33,528 nucleotides of DNA from CAYVOX01 sp964453035 (lineage in GTDB: Bacteria > Chloroflexota > Anaerolineae > Anaerolineales > Anaerolineaceae). Positions 1 through 8,409 of the stretch are shown here, one piece after another. The notes beneath the pieces were generated by a model that did no database searches, was not told the origin of the DNA, and worked only from the letters and a program-made list of their open reading frames with translations. The stretch lies in assembly GCA_964453035.1 (NCBI GenBank), contig CAYVOX010000019.1:1-33528 (forward strand), read 5' to 3'. The position numbers were made by a program, and so were the translations under genes. Every line of letters begins with the position of its first letter. The stretch's first letter is position 1.

Positions 1-1
1 C

Positions 2-64
2 AATTTTCCAGAGGGAGTTGGATTAGGTGATAGGCACAGTAGCTTGAAAAATGTTCATCAGTAA
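2..64 (+). CDS. Possible 3' end of an upstream gene (partial)
   Basis: This frame is open from the window edge to a TAA at 62-64, giving about 20 residues. The tail is too short to recognise. It is offered only because the next gene starts 24 bp later in the same direction, which would fit an operon. The other two forward frames close earlier, at about positions 24 and 30. It could equally be non-coding leader sequence. Confidence 0.22.
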   Translation, partial: NFPEGVGLGDRHSSLKNVHQ

Positions 65-87
65 AACTCTTTTTAAAGTGCAAGGAT

Positions 88-1263
88 TTGCTGGAATTAT
101 TGACGTATAGAAACCTGGCGTTAAATTTGATACCTGAATTACCAATTCCCATTCTGTTTACCATTCCTAACTTCATCACAGCCGGCTCCGGGCGAGTGAT
201 GGTTAATATCCTGGAGCGGTTGGATCCAAAAATGTTTGCGCCCTGTGTGTGCGTGCTGAAGGCGGGCGGTGGGATTGAAAATGAACTGCGGGAACGGGGT
301 ATCCCATTACTGGAACTGCCGTTCACCGTACCGATTAAGCCGTATGCCAGCCTGTTGCCAAGAGCCAAGCTGGCCGGAGAGGTTTTCAAACGATACGGGT
401 TCAGGATCTGGCATTCTTTTCATTATGCAGATGATTACTCCGAACCGCTGATCGCGAGGTTGAGTGGCGCCCGGGCGTGGGTATACACCAAAAAAGCCAT
501 GAGCTGGGGTTCGCGTGCCTGGTTCGCGCGCAGTGTGCTGGCAGCACGCATCGTGGCGGATAACAGCGAAATGCCAGGCAAGTTCTTCTCAAGCCCGCTT
601 CTGCGCGGTAAAGTGAGGGTCATCCATCACGGCATTTCCACCGACCAGTTTCGACTGGTGGAAGCGCCCGGGGATACATGGCGCACACAGTTGGGGATTG
701 CACAAGGGGAGAAGATCGTGGCCTGCGTGGCGCACCTGGTGCCGGTCAAAGGCCACCCCACGCTGATCGAAGCCGCCGCCGGGCTACCCAACACCCATGT
801 GCTGCTGGCGGGCAGTGCAGCGGATGCCGATTACACCGCGCAGCTCAAAGCCCAGGCTGCCCGGCTGGGCATGTCCAGCCGCGTGCACTTTCTGGGTAAG
901 GTGGAAGATATTCCCGCCTTGCTGCAGCCGGTGGATGTGGTCGTCCTGCCGACAATCTCAAAAGGCGAAGGCTGCCCGGTGGCGCTGCTGGAAGCCATGG
1001 CCTGCGCCAAAGCCTGCGTCGCCACGGATATCCCCGGCGCGCGCGATATCATCCAGGATGGGGTCAACGGGCGGCTGGTCAGGGCGGAAGACCCCTTATC
1101 CTTGCGTATAGCCATTCAAAAGCTAATAGAGAACCCACTCGAACGCGCCCGGTTGGGCGCCGCCGCCCGCCAGCGCATCCTGGAGCAGTTCACCATCGAG
1201 CGCGAGGTGGCAGCCCACCAGGCGCTCTACCTTGAGCTGCTCAGGGGGCAGGTGGGCGCATGA
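88..1263 (+). CDS. GT4 family glycosyltransferase (GT-B fold)
   Basis: The 391-residue protein is a retaining glycosyltransferase of family GT4, transferring a sugar from a nucleotide-activated donor to a growing lipid-linked glycan on the cytoplasmic membrane face. The N-terminal Rossmann half begins near residue 19 with a short beta strand followed by an ITAGSGRV loop typical of the acceptor side. The C-terminal half carries the donor-site EX7E pattern, E294 and E302, within GEGCPVALLEAMA. The start is uncertain: TTG at 88 is the first usable codon after an in-frame stop at 40-42, but its AAGG is very close. TTG at 127 is an alternative and would remove 13 residues outside the domain. The 3' end overlaps the next gene by 4 bp. 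The specific sugar cannot be read from sequence. Confidence 0.88.
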   Translation: MLELLTYRNLALNLIPELPIPILFTIPNFITAGSGRVMVNILERLDPKMFAPCVCVLKAGGGIENELRERGIPLLELPFTVPIKPYASLLPRAKLAGEVFKRYGFRIWHSFHYADDYSEPLIARLSGARAWVYTKKAMSWGSRAWFARSVLAARIVADNSEMPGKFFSSPLLRGKVRVIHHGISTDQFRLVEAPGDTWRTQLGIAQGEKIVACVAHLVPVKGHPTLIEAAAGLPNTHVLLAGSAADADYTAQLKAQAARLGMSSRVHFLGKVEDIPALLQPVDVVVLPTISKGEGCPVALLEAMACAKACVATDIPGARDIIQDGVNGRLVRAEDPLSLRIAIQKLIENPLERARLGAAARQRILEQFTIEREVAAHQALYLELLRGQVGA

Positions 1264-2999
1264 AGTTATCCACCGGCATGCTTGGCGATGTGCTCATCGC
1301 CTTTGGGACGCTGCCTGCTTCCCTGCCCGCCCGTTTTGCCGATTCTCCCTGGGCTGCAGCCGATTCCGGTGAAGGTTGGCAGCTCTTTTGCTGCGCGCCC
1401 TGCGCAGATTGGCGCGGCACGCCGCTCACCCGGCTGGAGCAGGACGGCTGGCTGGTGTTCAGCCTGGGCGAGTTCGCCCCGGCAGCCCACAGCGCCATAG
1501 ATGAGGCGGAACTCACCCGCCAGGTGGCTGCCTTCCACGGGCGGGCGCTGGTGCTGGCCTGGGATGCCCATCAGCGCCACTGGCACGCCTGGACGGACCG
1601 CTTTGGCACGCTGCACGCTTACCGCGCCGATGGGGTGCTCAGCACGTTTTCTCCGGCTGCGGCGGCTTTCACCCCGCGATCCCTGGATTGGGTCGCCCTG
1701 GCCGGCTTTTTTGCCTGCGGGTTCTTTCCCGGCGAGCGCACCCAACTTGAGGGGCTGAGCATCCTGCGCCCCTCAACCCATACCGTGTTGGATTCGCGCG
1801 GCAACTTGCTCCGCCAGGAGCGTATCGTTGCCTGGCAGCATGCACCCGACACCAGGCGAACCTATGATGAGACCGTCAACGCGTTTGGGCGCATTTTTCT
1901 TGAGGTGATGGCCGATGCCCTCAAGGGCAGTCCGGTGGCGCTGCCGCTTTCCGGCGGGCTCGATTCCCGCTCCACCGCCGCTGCGATTACCCCCTCCCTG
2001 GCTGCCAATGCCTGGGCTTATTCCTACGGCTACACGGCCGATTCCGTCGAGACGCGCATTGCCCGCCAGGTGGCTGCCGCCCGCGGGCTGCCTTTCCAGG
2101 CTTTTACCATTGCTCCCTACCTGTTTGAAAACCTTGAGCGCCTTCTGGCATGGACCGAGGGCTTTCAGGATGTCACCCAGGCCCGGCAGGCGGCTGTCCG
2201 CGATGCGCTGGCTCTGCGCGGCGGCAGCCTGGTGGGCGCCCTGTGGGGCGATGTGTGGTTGGATAATATGGGCCTTGGAGAGGGGCAGGTGAGCCCTGCT
2301 GAGGCCGCCGCGTTTGCGCTGGGCAAGATGCTCAAGCGCGGGCGAACCTGGCTGCTGCAGCATGTGGTGGGCAGCCATTTAACCGGGGGTGAGTGCGATG
2401 TTGCCCTTGAGGCCTGGGTGCGTCAGGAGCTTTTTGCCCTGCAGGGCATTGCCGAGGCGGATTTCAGGGTCAAAGCCTTCAAAACCGAGCAGTGGTCCTT
2501 CCGTTGGAGCCTGCCGCCGGTGCGCGTCTTTCAATCCGCGGCCTGGCCCAGGCTGGTGTTTTATGATGGGCGCCTGGCGGATTTCTTCGCCACCGTACCA
2601 GCCGGGTTTCTCAGCGGGCGGCGGCTGCAAATTGACTTTCTCAAGCGCTTCGCCCCCGACCTGGCGCGCATCACCTGGCAGGTTTATGACGCCAATCTTT
2701 ATGATGTTCAGCACTTCAACACCTGGCAGCTGCCCAAACGGGCGCTCAAGAAGGCCTGGCGGTTGGCGCGCGGTAAGCAGGTGCTGGAGCGCAACTGGGA
2801 GGTGCAGTTCCTCCATCCGGCCGGGCGCGCCGGGCTGGAGCGCTGGCTGCTGAGGCCCGGGCTGCGCCTGCACCAGCTGGTGGCCCCTGGTGAAGTTGCC
2901 GCGCTGCTCAACAGCTTTTTCGCCGCGCCGGATGCCGCCAACGGCTACACCGTCTCGATGCTGCTGACTTTTTCCGCCTGGTTGGAGCAGTATGGCTGA
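1260..2999 (+). CDS. Asparagine-synthetase-like amidotransferase, nucleophile not seen
   Basis: The 579-residue protein carries an ATP-pyrophosphatase (PP-loop) domain of the asparagine synthase family. The signature SGGLDSR is at residues 231-237, followed by alpha/beta sequence typical of the synthetase half. In this family the synthetase half activates a carboxylate with ATP and transfers ammonia. The N-terminal half contains an RFGTLHAY-like stretch resembling the glutaminase domain. However, residue 2 is Lys, not the Cys that acts as N-terminal nucleophile after Met removal, so glutamine hydrolysis is doubtful. Start ATG 1260 overlaps the previous stop as ATGA and is preceded by a purine-rich GGGGGCAGG. 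Family members recur in exopolysaccharide clusters, where amidation of a sugar acid is one proposed role. The role here is inferred from position. Confidence 0.85.
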   Translation: MKLSTGMLGDVLIAFGTLPASLPARFADSPWAAADSGEGWQLFCCAPCADWRGTPLTRLEQDGWLVFSLGEFAPAAHSAIDEAELTRQVAAFHGRALVLAWDAHQRHWHAWTDRFGTLHAYRADGVLSTFSPAAAAFTPRSLDWVALAGFFACGFFPGERTQLEGLSILRPSTHTVLDSRGNLLRQERIVAWQHAPDTRRTYDETVNAFGRIFLEVMADALKGSPVALPLSGGLDSRSTAAAITPSLAANAWAYSYGYTADSVETRIARQVAAARGLPFQAFTIAPYLFENLERLLAWTEGFQDVTQARQAAVRDALALRGGSLVGALWGDVWLDNMGLGEGQVSPAEAAAFALGKMLKRGRTWLLQHVVGSHLTGGECDVALEAWVRQELFALQGIAEADFRVKAFKTEQWSFRWSLPPVRVFQSAAWPRLVFYDGRLADFFATVPAGFLSGRRLQIDFLKRFAPDLARITWQVYDANLYDVQHFNTWQLPKRALKKAWRLARGKQVLERNWEVQFLHPAGRAGLERWLLRPGLRLHQLVAPGEVAALLNSFFAAPDAANGYTVSMLLTFSAWLEQYG

Positions 3000-4191
3000 G
3001 CCGCACAAATTTCGCCTGCTGGTGGTGGGGCTGGGGAAAAACACCACCACATTTTTGGATCGCCTGGTGCGAGGGCTCTCTGAAAAGCAGGTTGAACTCA
3101 CCCTGGCCACATCAAGCAGACCGAAGTTATCCATCGAGCGTCCCGAATCGGTTAAATGGCTGTGGGCTCCAAACTGGGAGGATTCCTTTGCCAGCCGAAT
3201 GGCGAGGCTGGTTGGTTTACTGGCCAGGCAGGGGTGGGGGGAGCGGTTAAGTTGGGTTTTTAAACATGTCAACGGCGCTCATCCGGGCATGGAACGTCTG
3301 GTCATGCTGTACCGCTTGCTGCCCTTCACGCACGGCAGATGGGATGCAATTTATTTTCCGTGGAACTCAGCAGCCATCGCTTACCAGCCGTTATATGAAC
3401 TGGGCATCCCTGTGGTGGTCAGCTGCCGCGGCAGCCAGGTGAATATTCGCCCGCACACCCCCGGGCAGGAGGGCTACACCCGCCAGTTGACCGAGTCGCT
3501 GCGCGGGGCGGCAGCGGTGCACTGCGTCTCTGCGGATATCCAGCGCGAGGCGGTTGCCCTTGGGGCTCAGGCCGTCAAAACGGTGGTCATTCGTCCGGCG
3601 GTGGATCCGGATTTCTTTACGCCGTCTCTAGAGCGAACAGCCAATAAGCAATTCACTATCGTGACCACCGGTGGGTTGGTTTGGCTAAAAGGCTATGAGG
3701 TGGCCCTGCTGGCCCTACGCCAACTGGTGGAAAGCGGAGTGGACGCAGCCTATCACATCATCGGAGACGGCCCCGAGCGCCAGCGCTTGCTCTTCACCAT
3801 CCAGGATCTCGGCCTTGAGGGGCGGGTGGTGCTGCACGGCAGGCTCACCCCGCCGCAGGTGCGCGATGCGCTGCAGCGGGCGGATGTCTTCCTGTTGGCC
3901 AGCCATTCCGAGGGGATTGCCAACGCCGCCCTTGAAGCGATGAGCTGCGCGCTGCCGGTGGTGACCACCGATTGCGGTGGTATGCGCGAGGCGGTGACCG
4001 ACGGCCTGCAGGGTTTTGTGGTTCCCGTGCGCGACCCGCAAGCCATGACCCTGGCGCTTGATAAGCTGAGCCGCTTACCAGAATTACGCGCCAGAATGGG
4101 CCAGGCTGGACGGCAAAGAGTAATCATGAATTTTACCCTGGATGCTCAACTTAATGCATGGGTTCAGTTACTCAGATCACTTAAAAGATAG
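2992..4191 (+). CDS. GT4 family glycosyltransferase
   Basis: The 399-residue GT-B fold protein has a GT4 C-terminal domain with the donor-binding EX7E motif (E307, E315) in SEGIANAALEAMS, followed by the usual VVTTDCGGMREAV strand-helix. The middle holds an SCRGSQVN segment (about residues 144-151) like acceptor-side loops in polysaccharide glycosyltransferases. Its ATG lies 8 bp inside the end of the asparagine-synthetase-like gene, supporting coupled translation. The first 400 bp look less GC-rich than the flanks, which may mark a mosaic join, though this was judged by eye. It is likely cytoplasmic or membrane-peripheral and adds one sugar of the repeat unit. Confidence 0.9.
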   Translation: MAEPHKFRLLVVGLGKNTTTFLDRLVRGLSEKQVELTLATSSRPKLSIERPESVKWLWAPNWEDSFASRMARLVGLLARQGWGERLSWVFKHVNGAHPGMERLVMLYRLLPFTHGRWDAIYFPWNSAAIAYQPLYELGIPVVVSCRGSQVNIRPHTPGQEGYTRQLTESLRGAAAVHCVSADIQREAVALGAQAVKTVVIRPAVDPDFFTPSLERTANKQFTIVTTGGLVWLKGYEVALLALRQLVESGVDAAYHIIGDGPERQRLLFTIQDLGLEGRVVLHGRLTPPQVRDALQRADVFLLASHSEGIANAALEAMSCALPVVTTDCGGMREAVTDGLQGFVVPVRDPQAMTLALDKLSRLPELRARMGQAGRQRVIMNFTLDAQLNAWVQLLRSLKR

Positions 4192-4200
4192 CGCTCATAC

Positions 4201-5433
4201 ATGCCCCGTCTTGTGCTCTACACTTCCGCTTTTCCGCAGCTCTCAGAAACGTTCATCGTGCAAAAGTTCCTGGGGCTGCTCCAACGCGGCTGGGATGTGC
4301 ACCTGCTCACCGCGCAGGTGGATGCACAGGCCTGGAAGCACTACCCCCAGTTGAGCCAGCCCGCTATTCGCAGCCGGGTTCACGCTGCCTGGCCGCACCG
4401 CCCGCGCTGGCTGGCGTTGCTGCTGTTGCCCTTTGCCATGCTGCGCTGCCTGGCGCGCAATCCGCGCGGCGTGTGGCGCTACGCTCGGCTGGCACTCAAG
4501 CGCTGGGGGTTGGCTAAAGCCCTGCGGCGCTTCTACCTGGATTCATCCTTCATTTCGCTTAAACCCCACCTGGTGCATTTTGAGTTTGGAACGCTGGCCG
4601 TGGAACAGGCTGACCTGGGGCAGCTGCTGGGCTGCAAGGTGGTGGTCAGCTTCAGGGGCTATGATCTCAACTTTGCCGGCCTGGAGCAGCCGGATTACTA
4701 CCGGCAGGTGTGGCAGCACGCCGATGGGCTCCACCTGCTGGGCGAGGATCTCTGGCAGCGCGCTCAGCGCCGTGGCTGCCCCACCAAGATATGCCACGCG
4801 CTCATTCCCCCCGCCGTGGATGCGGAGCGGCTCATCCCTGCGCAGCGCAAGGATGGCGGCGAGGTGGGCACTGCCTATCGCCCGCTGCGCTTGCTGAGCG
4901 TGGGGCGGCTGGAGTGGAAGAAGGGTTACGAATACGGCCTGCAGGCGGTGGACTGGCTGCGCCAGGCTGGCATCGCCTGTGACTACCGCATCGTTGGCGG
5001 TGGCAGTTATCTTGAACCGCTGGCCTTCACCCGTCACCAGCTGGGCCTGGTGGAAAGCGTGACGTTTATGAGGGGGCTGCAGCACGCCCAGGTGATGGAG
5101 CAGTTGGCCTGGGCGGATGTGTTCCTGCATGCGGCGGTTTCTGAGGGTTTTTGCAACGCGGTGATGGAAGCCCAGGCCATGCAGGTGCCGGTGGTGTGTA
5201 CCGATGCTGATGGCCTGGCTGAAAATGTGGTTGATGGGGAAAGCGGTTTTGTGGTACCGCGCCGCAACCCTCAGGCCCTGGCTCAAAGGATTCAGGAACT
5301 GGCCCATGATGGCAGTTTGCGGCAGCGTATGGGTCAAGCCGGGCGGGAACGGGTGCTTTCCTGCTTCAGGTTGAGCGACCTGCTCGACCGGTTCGAGGCG
5401 TTCTATCAGCAGGTGCTGCATGCCGCGCATTGA
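4201..5433 (+). CDS. GT4 glycosyltransferase, WcaL/AmsK-like
   Basis: The 410-residue protein begins with SAFPQLSETFIVQKF, the opening typical of colanic acid WcaL / amylovoran AmsK-type glycosyltransferases. An SFRGYDLNF loop lies in the acceptor half and IPPAVD in the interdomain region, and the donor-site EX7E is E315/E323 in SEGFCNAVMEAQA. The length is normal for the family. The gene starts 9 bp after the previous stop and overlaps the next gene by 14 bp. In colanic acid synthesis this group adds later sugars of the repeat unit, and a similar role is inferred here. Confidence 0.9.
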   Translation: MPRLVLYTSAFPQLSETFIVQKFLGLLQRGWDVHLLTAQVDAQAWKHYPQLSQPAIRSRVHAAWPHRPRWLALLLLPFAMLRCLARNPRGVWRYARLALKRWGLAKALRRFYLDSSFISLKPHLVHFEFGTLAVEQADLGQLLGCKVVVSFRGYDLNFAGLEQPDYYRQVWQHADGLHLLGEDLWQRAQRRGCPTKICHALIPPAVDAERLIPAQRKDGGEVGTAYRPLRLLSVGRLEWKKGYEYGLQAVDWLRQAGIACDYRIVGGGSYLEPLAFTRHQLGLVESVTFMRGLQHAQVMEQLAWADVFLHAAVSEGFCNAVMEAQAMQVPVVCTDADGLAENVVDGESGFVVPRRNPQALAQRIQELAHDGSLRQRMGQAGRERVLSCFRLSDLLDRFEAFYQQVLHAAH

Positions 5434-7063
5434 CCTGGTATTGCTCAGCGCGTCTCAATCTGCCCCGGCCTGGGGTCAGGCTGCTGTTTCAGCACTGGAT
5501 CCAGGCTTGCTTATCCGGGTCGCGGCGGACTTGTTACAGCGCAGCAGGGCGGATGCCTTCCTCTTCTGGGATGAGCGTCTTCCCCTGCCCCAACCGGAGA
5601 GCCTGCAGCAGCTTTTAGCCGCTCCGGGGGATGTGTGGCATGCCGGATTGGCGCTGGGCCTGGGTGGGCTGCCCGGGCTGTTGGATGCGGTGGCGCCCAC
5701 CTGGATGCTCAACCGCGACCCCGCGGCGACGATAGAGGCAACCTCCTGGCGTGTTTCGCTGCGCGCCTGCCTGGTGCGCCGCGCCGTGCTGGAGCAGATC
5801 GGCTTTGTGCGCGAGGGCTTTAGAACGCTGGAGGCAGCCGGGTTGGAGTGGGGTCACCGCTGCATCCGCCGCGGGGTGGTGGTGCGCCACGCGCCGCAGC
5901 TGCTGCCCCAGCCCCCGGAGGCTCCCCCTGTGGTAGCTCTGCCATTTGAGGATGAGCTGCGCTTCATCCGCTGGCGCTTTGGACGGAAATGGCAGGACTG
6001 GGCTGCCTTCAGGGCTGTGTTGAGCGGCTACGCGGGGCTGGGGCAGGTCGCCGCGGCGCACAAGGCTCTACAGCGTCAGCATTTCACCGCCGATCCCGCG
6101 CCTTACCGCGCCGAAGCCCCTGGCGTGCCTTGCAGTGCCGGTGCAGTCACCACGCAGCCCCGCGTTTCCGTGATTGTGCCCACCCTGCAGCGTTATCCCT
6201 ATCTCAGGGTGCTGCTGGGGCAGTTGCGCCGCCAGACCTGCCCGCCGTTAGAGGTTATCGTCATTGACCAGACCCCTGCAGAAGAGCGCGATGGGGCGCT
6301 CTGGGCGGATTTTGCCGATTTACCCCTCAAGGTGATCACGCTGGATCAAGCCGGGCAGTGTTCCTCGCGCAACGCCGGGCTGCAGCAGGCCAGCGGAGCG
6401 TTTATTTTGTTCATCGATGATGATGATGAAATTTCTGACGACCTGCTCGCTGCCCACCTGGCATGCCTGGATGAACAACAGTCTGCGGCCTCCTGCGGGG
6501 TGGCACATGAAACTGGCGCGGGAGCTTTGCCGCAAGATTTCACTTACCGGCGCGTCAGCGATGTCTTTCCGACCAACAATGCGCTTGTCCGCAGAGAAGC
6601 GCTCATCCGCTCCGGATTGTTTGACCTGGCGTACGAGCGTGGTCAGCGCGCGGATCTGGACCTGGGCATGCGCATTTACCTCAGCGGCGGGCTGATGATG
6701 CTGCAGCCACAAATCAGCGTATTGCACCACCACGCCCCGCGTGGCGGGCTGCGCGCGCATAAAGCGCGCCAGGTGACGTATGCCTCCAGCCGTGCGCGCA
6801 TCACCACCCGCAGCCTGCCCAGCGTTTCGGAGCTTTACCTTGCCCGGCGTTATTTCACCACCCGCCAGGTGCGGGAGGCAGCCTGGCTGGCGGTTTTTGG
6901 CACCTTCTCGGCGCGCGGCAGCCGCATGCGGCGGGTGGTCAAAGCTCTTTACGCGGCGCTCATGCTGCCGCTCACCCTGTGGGAAGTTCACCGGCGCGAT
7001 AAAACCGCCCGCGCATGGCTCAAAACCTACCCGCAAATCCCGGCCCTCAGGATAGATCCATGA
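5420..7063 (+). CDS. GT2 glycosyltransferase with extra degenerate N-terminal GT-A-like half
   Basis: The 547-residue protein has a clear inverting GT2 (GT-A fold) domain from about residue 248. It starts RVSVIVPTLQRYPYL and continues with an aspartate run at 333-336 in the metal/nucleotide-binding position (FILFIDDDD). The acceptor region follows near residues 390-440, with an RADLDLGMRIYLSG stretch. Residues 1-235 are unusual. They contain an FLFWDERLPLP segment and a later CLVRRAVLEQIGFVREGF stretch that resembles the acceptor part of GT2 enzymes, but no DXD is visible, so this looks like a second, decayed GT-A unit. The ATG lies 14 bp inside the upstream gene. The C-terminus has a short hydrophobic stretch that could touch the membrane. 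Confidence 0.85.
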   Translation: MPRIDLVLLSASQSAPAWGQAAVSALDPGLLIRVAADLLQRSRADAFLFWDERLPLPQPESLQQLLAAPGDVWHAGLALGLGGLPGLLDAVAPTWMLNRDPAATIEATSWRVSLRACLVRRAVLEQIGFVREGFRTLEAAGLEWGHRCIRRGVVVRHAPQLLPQPPEAPPVVALPFEDELRFIRWRFGRKWQDWAAFRAVLSGYAGLGQVAAAHKALQRQHFTADPAPYRAEAPGVPCSAGAVTTQPRVSVIVPTLQRYPYLRVLLGQLRRQTCPPLEVIVIDQTPAEERDGALWADFADLPLKVITLDQAGQCSSRNAGLQQASGAFILFIDDDDEISDDLLAAHLACLDEQQSAASCGVAHETGAGALPQDFTYRRVSDVFPTNNALVRREALIRSGLFDLAYERGQRADLDLGMRIYLSGGLMMLQPQISVLHHHAPRGGLRAHKARQVTYASSRARITTRSLPSVSELYLARRYFTTRQVREAAWLAVFGTFSARGSRMRRVVKALYAALMLPLTLWEVHRRDKTARAWLKTYPQIPALRIDP

Positions 7064-8409
7064 CCTACGCGATTGCCCGGAGCGAGCTTTTCCTCCAAAG
7101 AGTCAGGGCGCAAAAAACCTTTGCGGTATTCTTCGTGGCTGCCCTGCTGCACATTCCGCTGGTGCTATTGATGCGCGAGTTCTCCATCCTCGCCACCGCC
7201 CACGCCCTGCTCACCCTGCTGGTGGCGCTCTATTACCTGGTGCATGACCAAACCCCCACCCGCTTGCTTTACGCTGCCGGTTACCTTTCCATGGCTGAGA
7301 TTTTATGGCGCATGACCAATGCGGGCGTGTTCTGGGAATTTGGCAAGTATGCGCTGGTGCTGTTATTTATCCTGGCCATCCTGCGTTACCGCACCCGCCT
7401 TTCTACGCTGCCCATTATTTACCTGGTGATGCTGCTGCCTTCGGTGTTCATGCTCATTGGCTCCGCTGTTGACCTGGAAAAAGCCCGCGATCAGATTAGC
7501 TTTAACCTCTCCGGGCCGGTCAGCCTGGCGTTTGCTGCCCTGTACCTCCGGCAGCACCAGTTCAAGCGCCAGGAGCTGAAAAAGCTCTTGCTGGTGATGA
7601 TTGTTCCGGTGGTGGGGCTTTCAACCCTGGTGCTGTATTCCATCCTCAGGGCCGAAGCGATTGTTTTTACGGATGAATCCAACTTCATCACCAGCGGCGG
7701 ATACGGCCCCAACCAGGTTTCCGCCATCCTGGGGCTGGGCGTTTTGTTCGCCTGGATGGTCTTCCTCTTCGAGGAGCATCTTTCCGGCGTCAACCGGCTG
7801 CTCCTTTTTGGCCTGATGGTGGGATTCTTTGTTCAGAGCATGCTCACCTTTTCTCGCGGGGGTGTGTATAACCTGATCCTGCCGCTGCCGATGGCGGCCC
7901 TGGCTGCCACCCGGCTTGAAAAGCGTACCAGGAACATCGCCATCATTGCTGTTCTGCTGGTCGCTGTGGTGGGGTACTTTCTGCTGCCCGGTCTGGATGA
8001 TCTGACCGGTGGGCTGATGGCCCAGCGCTATTCAGATTTAGATACCACCGGGCGGGTGGATATTGTGACGGTGCACCTGCAAACCTTTGCGGAGAACCCC
8101 ATTTTTGGGGTTGGGCCGGGAGCTGCGACCAGCTATGCGTTGTTAGTGGGCGGTCAGATAGTGGCTTCTCACACGGAATATTCCCGTCTTCTGGCTGAAC
8201 ACGGGTTGTTTGGGGCAGCAGCCCTGTTGTTCATGGTGGTGATGCTGCTCAGGGTGCTGTTTTCGCCGCGCAGTGCCGCCGAGAAGTGGCTGGCGCTGGC
8301 TTTTGCGGCCTGGGTGCTGCTGGATATGAGCCATGCCGCCATGCGTCTGTCGATCATTTCCCTCATGTTTGGGCTTTCACAGGCGCGTTTCCTGGCGGAG
8401 GATAAGTGA
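7060..8409 (+). CDS. O-antigen ligase/polymerase family membrane protein (Wzy/WaaL-like)
   Basis: The 449-residue protein is highly hydrophobic, with roughly ten or more predicted membrane segments. It carries the PF04932-type signature: ENPIFGVGPGA near residues 346-355, then SHTEYSRLLAEHGLFGA from residue 370. The His and Glu of this periplasmic loop are conserved in Wzy_C proteins. Such proteins polymerise undecaprenyl-linked repeat units or ligate glycan to an acceptor. It is the only polymerase candidate in the cluster. I chose ATG 7060 because it overlaps the upstream TGA as ATGA and has CAGGA 7 bp upstream. A further-upstream start at 7015 is in frame but sits deep in the GT2 gene. Polymerase and ligase cannot be told apart here. 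Confidence 0.87.
   Translation: MTYAIARSELFLQRVRAQKTFAVFFVAALLHIPLVLLMREFSILATAHALLTLLVALYYLVHDQTPTRLLYAAGYLSMAEILWRMTNAGVFWEFGKYALVLLFILAILRYRTRLSTLPIIYLVMLLPSVFMLIGSAVDLEKARDQISFNLSGPVSLAFAALYLRQHQFKRQELKKLLLVMIVPVVGLSTLVLYSILRAEAIVFTDESNFITSGGYGPNQVSAILGLGVLFAWMVFLFEEHLSGVNRLLLFGLMVGFFVQSMLTFSRGGVYNLILPLPMAALAATRLEKRTRNIAIIAVLLVAVVGYFLLPGLDDLTGGLMAQRYSDLDTTGRVDIVTVHLQTFAENPIFGVGPGAATSYALLVGGQIVASHTEYSRLLAEHGLFGAAALLFMVVMLLRVLFSPRSAAEKWLALAFAAWVLLDMSHAAMRLSIISLMFGLSQARFLAEDK

Noticed and set aside
1773..3272. Long minus-strand open frames opposite the asparagine-synthetase-like gene
   Set aside because: They mirror the coding strand's codon pattern in GC-rich DNA, have no domain-like sequence and no ribosome binding sites.
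4543..5430. 295-residue minus-strand open frame
   Set aside because: Antisense shadow of the WcaL-like glycosyltransferase, whose motifs are all intact.
6414..6429. Short TGA-type trinucleotide repeat
   Set aside because: It simply encodes the aspartate run of the GT2 active site.
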